Notes under the pieces: model-generated
What the model was told of the DNA's origin: nothing
Seen by the model: the letters and a program-made list of their open reading frames with translations, nothing else
Databases searched by the model: none
Assembly (NCBI GenBank): GCA_963781805.1
Contig: CAWAHF010000004.1
Location: 3,348,001 to 3,412,000, forward strand
Direction of reading: 5' to 3'
Length of the DNA: 64,000 nucleotides
Origin: JAFGPL01 sp963781805
GTDB taxonomy: Bacteria > Bacteroidota > Bacteroidia > Bacteroidales > UBA10428
Position numbers and translations under genes: made by a program
Part shown: piece after piece, positions 37,755-45,124 of the stretch
How positions within the stretch are numbered: position 1 is the first letter of the stretch
Layout of the letters: every line of letters starts with the position of its first letter

Positions 37755-38455
37755 TAAAAAATCAAAGTTTTAAATTCATCAAATTTTAAGGAAGCAGTTT
37801 CATAATCTTCGGGACGGCCAATATCAAGCCAAAATCCTTCATGATTGTAGCAATAAATTTTATTATTATCTAAAATAAGAAATTTTATTAATTGTGGGAA
37901 ATCAAAATACTGATTTTCAGGAATATATTCAACTGCTTTTCTATTGAAGGCATAAATTCCCATGCTCACGCCAAAAATATATTCAGGCTTTTCGATATAA
38001 TCCTCAACAACATTCTGATCGTTTGTCTGCATTACACCAAAATCAATTTTAACTTTTTTAACAAACTTTGAAATAGTAATTAATCCATTGTTGTTTATAT
38101 GATCCTTGTAAAACTTAAGATAATCCATGTCAGTGAGATCATCGCTATTCAATACAAGAAAATTGTCCTCAAGATTATTTATAAGTTTTAACGGTCCAGC
38201 AGTACCTAATGGTTTGTCTTCGAATGAATATTGAATTTTTACTCCCCATTTTTCCCCGTCTTCAAAATATGCCTGTATGAGATTCGCCAAATGTCCAACT
38301 GCAAGTGTTATTTTATCAAATCCATATTTTTTAAGCTGCATCAATATTATTTCAAGTATCGGATAATCTCCCACCGGTACTAAAGATTTAGGAAAACTTG
38401 TAGTGAATGGTTTTAAACGGGTGCCCTTACCTCCTGCCAAAATAATTGCTTGCAT
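37754..38455 (-). CDS. Sugar-1-phosphate nucleotidyltransferase
   Basis: 233-residue single-domain nucleotidyltransferase that activates a sugar phosphate to an NDP-sugar. It starts MQAIILAGGKGTRLKPFT, the GGxGTRL motif, followed by PKSLVPVGDYPILE and the metal-binding LVLNSDDL. It lacks the C-terminal left-handed helix domain of bifunctional enzymes. Similar short proteins act as guanylyl-, thymidylyl- or cytidylyltransferases in surface glycan and nonulosonate clusters, so the base is not decided here. It sits between the two SDR genes with gaps of 1 base or less, implying that all three serve one sugar nucleotide. Confidence 0.85.
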   Translation of the reverse strand: MQAIILAGGKGTRLKPFTTSFPKSLVPVGDYPILEIILMQLKKYGFDKITLAVGHLANLIQAYFEDGEKWGVKIQYSFEDKPLGTAGPLKLINNLEDNFLVLNSDDLTDMDYLKFYKDHINNNGLITISKFVKKVKIDFGVMQTNDQNVVEDYIEKPEYIFGVSMGIYAFNRKAVEYIPENQYFDFPQLIKFLILDNNKIYCYNHEGFWLDIGRPEDYETASLKFDEFKTLIF

Positions 38456-38456
38456 A

Positions 38457-39440
38457 TCAAATATTGTAAATATAAGATTTATATTTAGTTAAATTATTTT
38501 TAATATAATCGATGGTCTCTTTCAATCCTGAATCAATATTATAATCAGGAATCCATTGTGTAAGTTTCTTTATTTTTTCATTATTACAAAATAAACGCTC
38601 AACCTCACTTGTATTTTTTCTAATCCTTATTTCATCAGATTCTATTGGTTTTTTTATACCTGTAATAGTAAAAATTTTATTGGCCAGGTCATTTACTGAA
38701 ATCTCATTGCCCATACCAATATTTACTGCTTCTCCTACACATTTTTCGGAAGCTGCAATTTCCATAAAGCCTTTAACAGTATCTATTACATAAGTGAGAT
38801 CTCGGGTGGGATGCAAATTTCCAAGTTTTAATGAATGAATATTCTTATCAAGCGATTGAACGATAATCGCAGGAATAACTGCTCTTGCTGATTGTCTGGG
38901 TCCATATGTATTAAAAGGTCTTACAATTTTTACAGGAATCCCAAAAGACAAATAATAGCTTAATGCAAGTTGATCTGCCCCGATTTTTGATGCCGAATAG
39001 GGCGACTGACCTACTTTCGGATGGTTTTCATCTATAGGAATATACTGGGCAGTACCATAGGTTTCACTTGTTGAAGTGATAAGAATATTTTCAAGTCTCT
39101 TTATTTTTGAAGCTTCTAATATATTATAGGTCCCAATGATGTTGGTTTGAATATATGCAAGAGGAGATACATATGAATAGGGAATGCCAATCAGGGCAGC
39201 AAGGTGAAATACCTCTGAGCAGCCATCAATAGCTTTTACTACAGAATCAAAGTCCCTGATATCGCCACTTATTATTTCCAATTCTTTAAATACTTCTTTA
39301 GGCAGAAGCTCTAAGTTTCCCCAGAAATTTGAAGAATTATAATGTACAAATGCCCTTACCGAAAAGCCTTTTTTTACAAGCTCTTCAGCGAGGTGACTCC
39401 CAATAAAACCTCCTGCCCCGGTTACAAGTATTTTTTTCAT
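38457..39440 (-). CDS. NDP-sugar 4,6-dehydratase (LegB/GDP-mannose dehydratase-like SDR)
   Basis: 327-residue extended SDR enzyme that should remove water across C4-C6 of an NDP-sugar to give a 4-keto-6-deoxy sugar. Motifs: ILVTGAGGFIGSHLAEEL, DIRDFDSV, TSTSETYGTAQYIPI and the catalytic YSASK, then GADQLALSYYLSFGIPV and RPFNTYGPRQSARAVIPAII. This last block is characteristic of the LegB-type dehydratases found in legionaminic-acid-like and lipid-linked polysaccharide clusters. It is the first gene of the eight-gene minus-strand operon. No LegC aminotransferase or NeuB synthase is present, so a complete legionaminic pathway is not encoded here. Confidence 0.83.
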   Translation of the reverse strand: MKKILVTGAGGFIGSHLAEELVKKGFSVRAFVHYNSSNFWGNLELLPKEVFKELEIISGDIRDFDSVVKAIDGCSEVFHLAALIGIPYSYVSPLAYIQTNIIGTYNILEASKIKRLENILITSTSETYGTAQYIPIDENHPKVGQSPYSASKIGADQLALSYYLSFGIPVKIVRPFNTYGPRQSARAVIPAIIVQSLDKNIHSLKLGNLHPTRDLTYVIDTVKGFMEIAASEKCVGEAVNIGMGNEISVNDLANKIFTITGIKKPIESDEIRIRKNTSEVERLFCNNEKIKKLTQWIPDYNIDSGLKETIDYIKNNLTKYKSYIYNI

Positions 39441-39807
39441 GAATTCCGTGCTATGAATTTTTTAGCTTTAAAATTATATTTTCGTTCCAAAAATAAGTCA
39501 TTTAAAACTATATTTTCTAAATCAGGACACTGGATTTTACATTTCTTCCCATTCTTCATCCTGATAGTGAATAAAATAATTTGAAGCAGTACATTAATAA
39601 AATTCAATAATATAGTTAGTCCCCGCAATAAATCTACCTAAAAATGGAATCTTAAAATAAATATGAATTTTATGCTTCGTTTTAGAAAAGTTAATATCTT
39701 TAAATTTAATTGTTTAGATTATCTATTGCATTTATTAGTCATCATTTATGATGAAAAAGAAATTATACTTAATATTTTCTAAAAGGAAATAATTCATAAA
39801 GAGAATA
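39441..39807. other. Divergent spacer between the two arms of the polysaccharide locus
   Basis: Very AT-rich. A 63-codon minus-strand frame (39437-39628) starting with TTG ends in a four-base overlap with the dehydratase ATG. It may be a degraded or leader frame; I do not recognise it and do not call it a gene. The promoters of both flanking operons must lie here but no strong TTTG/TAnnTTTG pair was seen. Confidence 0.4.
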
Positions 39808-40482
39808 ATGAGGATATTGCTTAAGACTTTTAAATGGATTCTTAATTTTCTAAATGCTCTAAAAAGAAAGTTGAAATCTATTTATCAAATAAGATGTCTG
39901 TTTGTAAAAGTATTTTGCATAATATCTTCTTTATTTTTCTTATTAATCTTTGGATTTCAGTTATGTGTTTATTTTAAGAGTACAGGAAATCTAAAGTCTG
40001 TGGAGGAAGAAAACAGAGATACGATTTATGTATTCCTAAATAATAATAAAAGTAGTAACCTGAAAAAGGATTTTATTATTTCAAATGATACATCAATAAT
40101 AACTGACTTATTAAATGGTGAAACAATCCATGAACATAATACAGAGCTACTTTCACTGTTAAAATTAAAATTCGAAGTGTCAAACAACTGGCGTATTAAT
40201 TATTCTGAAACGACAAGGCAATCGCAAAATATTTTTTTTTTAATTCTTGCTGCAATCCTGACTTTACTATTTAATAATAAATCCAATAAAATAGTGATTT
40301 TAAAAATAACTATAATAATGACTTGTATTATGTTTTATTTAGACGTAGATAATCAGTATAAAAATTATTGTCCAAGTATTCAATTAACTAAAACAGAAAA
40401 TTCTATTAATAAACTTTTGAATCTAAAGCCCACCGATAAAAATTGGTACATTTTAGATGATAAACCAATTAAAATCCAATAA
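39808..40482 (+). CDS. Hypothetical membrane protein
   Basis: 224 residues, not recognised. A very basic N-terminus (about 1-30, many lysines and arginines) precedes a strong membrane helix (CIISSLFFLLIFGFQLCVYF), then a polar loop of about 80 residues with several NDT/NNN stretches, and two close helices (FFLILAAILTLLF and ILKITIIMTCIMFYL) before a polar tail. The layout would place the loop in the periplasm. Base composition is among the lowest GC of the window. It stands alone between divergent operons with over 300 bases on each side. It could be an accessory polysaccharide protein or unrelated. Confidence 0.6.
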   Translation: MRILLKTFKWILNFLNALKRKLKSIYQIRCLFVKVFCIISSLFFLLIFGFQLCVYFKSTGNLKSVEEENRDTIYVFLNNNKSSNLKKDFIISNDTSIITDLLNGETIHEHNTELLSLLKLKFEVSNNWRINYSETTRQSQNIFFLILAAILTLLFNNKSNKIVILKITIIMTCIMFYLDVDNQYKNYCPSIQLTKTENSINKLLNLKPTDKNWYILDDKPIKIQ

Positions 40483-40753
40483 AAAATAAGAAAAAGGATA
40501 TGTTTAAAGTTTAAAATTGCAGGTCTCTTTAATATGGACAGAGTTATTTATTATGAAATACCATGGTGTATTTTATTGATTTTGTTGGTGGTTCAAATAA
40601 AATCAGCAGAATCATAATTATTTAGACAGGGTATTGTCTAAATCCAAATAAGGTCCCCGTATAAATAAACGATAATTACCTGTTAATAATAGTTCTATTT
40701 TTACATTAAAAGCGTTATTGATCAATCTTGCCATCATTCCGCTGCAAAGGTGG
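40483..40753. other. Gene-less spacer before the acylation operon
   Basis: No gene or RNA recognised; the promoter of the following operon begins at its right end. Confidence 0.45.
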
Positions 40754-40785
40754 TTTGTACTATTTAGGTATATTTACTACTTTTG
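40754..40785 (+). promoter_or_regulatory. Bacteroidetes-type promoter of the acylation operon
   Basis: TTTG (40754-40757), 20 bases of spacer, then TACTTTTG (40778-40785): an exact fit to TTTG-N19..23-TAnnTTTG, and the best promoter match in the window. It would start transcription near 40792, about 115 bases before the ATG of the KASIII gene. Confidence 0.6.
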
Positions 40786-40907
40786 GAAATGAAGCAGGAA
40801 GAAATCTGTTCTAATCAAATTAATTTCAGGCTAATACAATTTTAAAGCGATCATTTAAAAGATATTTGAGGTTATTTAGTAACCTGAATAAAAAATTTAA
40901 ACAAAAA

Positions 40908-41909
40908 ATGAATACGGTTATTGAAAAACTGGAATACCATTTACCTGAACAGGTAATTACTAATCAGGACCTTGAAAAACAATTTCCTGACTGGAGTTCC
41001 GAACGAATCGAGAAAAAGCTTGGAGTTAAAGAAAGACATATCGTAAAACAAAATGAGACTTCATTAGATTTAGGCTATCAGGCAGCGTTAAAAGTATTAT
41101 CGCCTTCGGATATTGAAAGTATTGACTTTTTGTTGTTTTGTACCCAGAGTCCTGATTACTTTCTGCCAACATCGGCATGTGTCCTGCAAGACAAACTGAA
41201 ATTAAGAACAACCATTGGTGCATTGGATTTTAACCTGGGATGTTCAGGATTTATTTATGGATTAGCATTGGCTAAAAGTTTGATTAAATCTGAATTAGCA
41301 CAACGTGTTTTATTAATTACCAGTGAAACATATTCAAAATTCATACATCCAAAAGACAAAGCAAACCGATCAATATTTGGTGATGGTGCCAGCTCCACGA
41401 TTATCTCAGCTTCAGAAAGTGAAAAAATTCTGCATTTTGATTTAGGAACCGATGGAATGGGAAAAAATAATTTAATTGTCCCTGCCGGCGCAATGAGAAA
41501 TCAGATAAATATTAACCCGGAAGAAACTGTTGATGAATCGGGAAATATCCGGACAGATAATAATTTATATATGAATGGACCGGAAATTTTCAATTTTACA
41601 ATTAATAACGTCCCAATTACAGTTGAACAATGTCTTAAAAAAAATAATCTTACGTTAGATGAAATAAATTTTGTAATTTTTCATCAGGCTAATAAGTATA
41701 TGCTAAATCATTTGCAACGAAAATTAAGAATTCCTAATGATAAATTCTATGTTGATATGGAAAATACAGGAAACACGGTTTCATCAACAATTCCCATTGC
41801 CCTTAAAAAAAGTTTAGAAAAAGGGCTGGTGAAAAAAGGAGACAAGGTTCTCCTGGCTGGTTTTGGGGTTGGTTATTCATGGGGAGCTACAATAATCATT
41901 ATTAATTAA
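40908..41909 (+). CDS. 3-oxoacyl-ACP synthase III family protein (KASIII)
   Basis: Thiolase-fold condensing enzyme expected to join acetyl-CoA (or another short acyl-CoA) to malonyl-ACP. 333 residues counted from the ATG at 40908; a non-ATG start at 40866 would add 14 basic residues. The FabH triad is complete: C112 in FNLGCSGFIYG, H259 in FHQANKYM, N289 in ENTGNT. GVGYSWG near the end is also typical. It heads an operon with an ACP, a ketoreductase, a deacetylase and a GNAT protein inside a polysaccharide locus, so it is unlikely to be the housekeeping FabH. Similar condensing enzymes occur in flagellin-glycan islands that build 3-hydroxybutyryl groups. Confidence 0.88.
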   Translation: MNTVIEKLEYHLPEQVITNQDLEKQFPDWSSERIEKKLGVKERHIVKQNETSLDLGYQAALKVLSPSDIESIDFLLFCTQSPDYFLPTSACVLQDKLKLRTTIGALDFNLGCSGFIYGLALAKSLIKSELAQRVLLITSETYSKFIHPKDKANRSIFGDGASSTIISASESEKILHFDLGTDGMGKNNLIVPAGAMRNQININPEETVDESGNIRTDNNLYMNGPEIFNFTINNVPITVEQCLKKNNLTLDEINFVIFHQANKYMLNHLQRKLRIPNDKFYVDMENTGNTVSSTIPIALKKSLEKGLVKKGDKVLLAGFGVGYSWGATIIIIN

Positions 41910-41921
41910 AATATCAAAGGT

Positions 41922-42158
41922 ATGAAAATACAAGACTTTCTTGGATTAATTAAGGACTATCTTGAAATCGAGAGTAGTGAATTAACTATTGATACAGAAC
42001 TTTCCAGCCTTCCAGAATTTGATTCAATGGGAAGAATGTCACTGATTTCTTTGCTTGATGAGCAATTTGGAATTACATTATCTTCAAGCGAGTTGGGTCA
42101 GATTAAAAGCATCAGAAGTCTTATAGAATTTATTGGTCCCGATAAATTTGAAAAATAA
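41922..42158 (+). CDS. Acyl carrier protein
   Basis: 78-residue four-helix carrier. The phosphopantetheine attachment serine is S35 in EFDSMGRMSLI, close to the canonical DSL motif but with methionine after the serine. The protein is acidic, as expected. It lies 12 bases after the KASIII gene and touches the reductase gene, so it is a dedicated carrier for this operon rather than the general fatty-acid AcpP. Confidence 0.9.
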   Translation: MKIQDFLGLIKDYLEIESSELTIDTELSSLPEFDSMGRMSLISLLDEQFGITLSSSELGQIKSIRSLIEFIGPDKFEK

Positions 42159-42912
42159 GTTGGCAGATCTTCAGGCGAAAAATATTTTAATTACCGGTGC
42201 TTCTTCAGGAATCGGTCGTACCTGTGCAATATTGGCAAGTAAACACGGTGCCACAGTTAATTTAATTGGAAGAAATAAGGACAGACTACTTGATACTTTC
42301 CAACAGCTTGATAAAGGTAACCATCAGTTCTATATTTTTGATGTGACAAATTTTAATGATATAGAAAACCTGGTAGATGGAATTGTAAGTAAAACCGGTA
42401 AAATTAACGGATTTATTCATAGTGCCGGAGTTGAAGCTACAATTCCAATCCAGGCTATGAACATTGAAAAATATCAAAATATTTATAGTGTAAATGTAAT
42501 TGCAGCTTTTGAAATCGCAAGGATCCTTAGTAAAAAAAAATATGCAAATGAAAACGGCGGCAGTTATGTTTTCATCAGTTCTGTTATGGGTTTAGTTGGC
42601 CAAAAAGGTAAAGTTGCATATTGCAGCAGTAAATCGGCTTTAATCGGGGGTAGTAAAGCACTGGCCCTCGAACTCGCAATAAAAAAAATACGAATCAACT
42701 GTATTTTACCGGGTTTGGTAAAAACGGAAATGACTAATGCAATGCTTGCTTCACTGCCCGAAAATTCTGTAAATGAAATCATCAAAAAACATCCCTTGGG
42801 TATTGGTGAGCCGGAAGATATTGCCAATGCTTCATTATTTTTATTGTCTGATGGATCAAAGTGGATTACCGGGACAAACCTGATTATTGATGGAGGATAT
42901 ACTGCTGAATAA
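42148..42912 (+). CDS. 3-oxoacyl-ACP reductase-like SDR
   Basis: NADPH-dependent short-chain reductase predicted to convert 3-ketoacyl-ACP to 3-hydroxyacyl-ACP. It has the cofactor loop TGASSGIGR, HSAGVE in place of NNAG, the catalytic serine in FISSVMGL, and YCSSK, followed by ILPGLVKTEMT and a C-terminal GTNLIIDGGYTAE, all standard for FabG-like enzymes (about 255 residues). No ATG exists near the N-terminus: TTG codons at 42133, 42148 and 42160 are possible. I chose 42148, which gives the usual N-terminal length and overlaps the ACP stop. Confidence 0.85.
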   Translation: MKNKLADLQAKNILITGASSGIGRTCAILASKHGATVNLIGRNKDRLLDTFQQLDKGNHQFYIFDVTNFNDIENLVDGIVSKTGKINGFIHSAGVEATIPIQAMNIEKYQNIYSVNVIAAFEIARILSKKKYANENGGSYVFISSVMGLVGQKGKVAYCSSKSALIGGSKALALELAIKKIRINCILPGLVKTEMTNAMLASLPENSVNEIIKKHPLGIGEPEDIANASLFLLSDGSKWITGTNLIIDGGYTAE

Positions 42913-42998
42913 CTGACCATTATTTGCATTCTGACATCTACATACTGCAAATTATAAATATGTGATAAGTACTAGGTTTAATTAAATTAAAAGTATAA

Positions 42999-44030
42999 AT
43001 GCAAAATATTACATCAGCAGGAAGGAAGTTCATTACCAGAAAGATGATCTTACCCCTAATATTATCCACACACACAGAATATCTTTTTTCACAGTTCACA
43101 AAAAATAACTTATTGGTTCTGCTTTATCATGGAATTGGCACTTCACAAGAATCAACATATAATGGAAGACATTTTCATGATAAAATTTTTGAAAAACAAT
43201 TAATATATTTTAAAAAGAACTTTTCTATTGTTAGTTTGCCTGAAATATTTAAGATTTACCATAACAAGGAGAGTCCACGAACAAAGACAATTGCAATTAC
43301 TTTTGATGATGGATATCTTAACAATTATAATATTGCATTTCCTTTATTAAAAAAATATGCTGTCCCGGCTACAATTTTTGTCACTACCATGGGTGTTGAT
43401 AATGAAAAAGCAGTTTTATGGCCTGACCTGATTAACATATTAAGACAACATACGGAAGGTGGAATTGAATATAAGGATTATTATTTTGATCGACATTTAC
43501 CTTATGATTTTTATGATAAGCATCATAAACTTTCTTTATCGGATTATATTAAGTATTTAAGTGTAAATGAACGTGAAATATTTTTATCTTATCTGACAAA
43601 AAGATTTGCTTTTTATGATCTGTTGGAAAATATCGATGAAAACTATTGGAAATTAGTAAGTAGAGAACATGTAGTAAAATTATCCCAATCTGGATTGATT
43701 GAAATTGGTTCGCACTCTGTTTCTCATTTTAATCTGGCTAATATTGATCAGAAAAATGCAGAAAACGAAATCATTAAATCCAAAGAAACGCTTGAAAACG
43801 TTCTTCAAAAAGAAGTTGAATCATTTGCCTTTCCTGACGGAAATTATGATGAGTTTGTTAAGAAAATCTGTCTCGACGCCGGATACAAATATTTGACCGC
43901 GGTAAATTATCATCTGAATTCTGATATTAACGATCCTGATATTATACAAAGGTACGGTGTCGGACCAACTACTGATCATAATTCAAAAATTGTTTTTATT
44001 CATAAAGCTTTTAATCAATTAGGTTTCTAA
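42999..44030 (+). CDS. Polysaccharide deacetylase (NodB-type, CE4) family protein
   Basis: 343 residues. The NodB metal site is intact: TFDDGYLNNY (D103, D104) and the histidine pair in GSHSVSHFNL (H239, H243); FAFPDGNYDEF contributes the later motif. Family members remove N-acetyl groups from amino sugars. An insertion of about 90 residues lies between the first two motifs, longer than in minimal CE4 proteins. Beside an acyl-synthesis module and a GNAT protein, the simple reading is that it frees an amine that the next enzyme re-acylates; this is inference. Confidence 0.85.
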   Translation: MQNITSAGRKFITRKMILPLILSTHTEYLFSQFTKNNLLVLLYHGIGTSQESTYNGRHFHDKIFEKQLIYFKKNFSIVSLPEIFKIYHNKESPRTKTIAITFDDGYLNNYNIAFPLLKKYAVPATIFVTTMGVDNEKAVLWPDLINILRQHTEGGIEYKDYYFDRHLPYDFYDKHHKLSLSDYIKYLSVNEREIFLSYLTKRFAFYDLLENIDENYWKLVSREHVVKLSQSGLIEIGSHSVSHFNLANIDQKNAENEIIKSKETLENVLQKEVESFAFPDGNYDEFVKKICLDAGYKYLTAVNYHLNSDINDPDIIQRYGVGPTTDHNSKIVFIHKAFNQLGF

Positions 44031-44045
44031 CATTATAAATTATAT

Positions 44046-44969
44046 ATGCAACTTGATTATACTGTTAAACAATTTTCAAAAGACCTAATTAATGATTTTT
44101 TGCTATTATGCAAAATCTCATTTACCAGTACAATTACCATAAATAGAATTATAAATCTTTTTGGAAACCAGGAGTATTATTTGGGATATTTGGCATATGT
44201 AAATAATAAAGCGATTGCATTCTTCGGAGCAATTGAATCCGATTTTATCATGAATGGTAGTCATGTTATAGCTGCACAATCGGCTTTTAGCATGGTTCAT
44301 CCGCAATTCAGAAGTGGCAATTATTTTTATGAATTACATAGTTGTACAGTTGAACTGGCGAGGCAACGTGGTGTGAAATTTATATTCGGTTGGCCTAATT
44401 CGCCTCGTATTTTCGAAAAACTATTGGAATGGAAAAATTTAGGCCCATTTTCTAAAATTACTATTCATGTAAAAACAATACCCCTATCGATCTTGGCACG
44501 CCGGTGGAGACTGTTTTACCCCATTTTTCACTGGTATTCCAACCTGATACTATCATTTTTTAAAAGAAATCTGTGCGATGATGTTACCCAACTGTTAAAT
44601 GCAGAAAAACTAAATTATATTCCCAGATCTCCGGATTACCTAAAATACAAGCAAAAATCTGGTGCAAAGATATTTAAACTTGCTGGTAAATATTTATTAG
44701 TGAATCATGATCATAGATTAAAAATAGGTGATATACAACCATTTACCATAAATGATTTTAATAATATGCTCAGTATTCTTAAAAGAATTGCTTTCTTTGC
44801 CGGTATCGCAGAAATCGTTTTTTATACGGACAAAAATAATAAGTTTTTCCACGAAATTATTTATAAATTCAACGGAAAAGACGATATAAATTTATTGTAT
44901 TATGAGGTAGATAAGAATATCAAAATTTCATTATTAGATCTTACATTTGCTGATTTTGATACTTTCTAA
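44046..44969 (+). CDS. GNAT-type N-acyltransferase
   Basis: 307 residues. The N-terminal half (about 1-150) shows a GNAT-like core: HVIAAQSAFSMVHPQFRSGNYFYELHSCTVELARQRGVKFIFGWPN, where the beta-4 / alpha-3 region would bind the pantetheine arm and the final GWPN matches a motif seen in surface-glycan acyltransferases. The C-terminal half resembles a second, degenerate GNAT domain. It is the last gene of the KASIII-ACP-reductase operon, 15 bases after the deacetylase, and is the best candidate to move the acyl group from ACP to the glycan. Substrate assignment is inferred from context. Confidence 0.68.
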   Translation: MQLDYTVKQFSKDLINDFLLLCKISFTSTITINRIINLFGNQEYYLGYLAYVNNKAIAFFGAIESDFIMNGSHVIAAQSAFSMVHPQFRSGNYFYELHSCTVELARQRGVKFIFGWPNSPRIFEKLLEWKNLGPFSKITIHVKTIPLSILARRWRLFYPIFHWYSNLILSFFKRNLCDDVTQLLNAEKLNYIPRSPDYLKYKQKSGAKIFKLAGKYLLVNHDHRLKIGDIQPFTINDFNNMLSILKRIAFFAGIAEIVFYTDKNNKFFHEIIYKFNGKDDINLLYYEVDKNIKISLLDLTFADFDTF

Positions 44970-45071
44970 AAGTACTAAATTACATTTAACTTATAAATTT
45001 ATTCGTGAGTTTTAAATCTTCGATAATTTTTATAATTTGGTTTGTTTGATATTATTAAACCTAATTAATAC

Positions 45072-45105
45072 TTGTTTTCATCTACCAAAATAAAATTTAT
45101 CTTTA
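45072..45105 (+). promoter_or_regulatory. Candidate promoter of the YfhO-like gene
   Basis: TTG at 45072-45074 and TATCTTTA at 45098-45105 with 23 bases between them are near matches to the -33 and -7 elements, ending 19 bases before the ATG at 45125. Confidence 0.3.
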
Positions 45106-45124
45106 CCTGAACAAAATTAATTTT

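Noticed and set aside
36831..39440. Complete legionaminic acid pathway
   Set aside because: Only the LegB-like dehydratase and a nucleotidyltransferase fit; the aminotransferase, N-acetyltransferase and NeuB-type synthase are absent.
39437..39628. 63-codon minus-strand frame overlapping the dehydratase start
   Set aside because: It needs a TTG start, has no recognisable motif and lies in a very AT-rich spacer; possible leader or relic but not supportable as a gene.
40866..40907. Upstream start for the KASIII gene
   Set aside because: The extra 14 residues are basic and unlike the family, whose proteins begin close to the conserved segment after the ATG at 40908.
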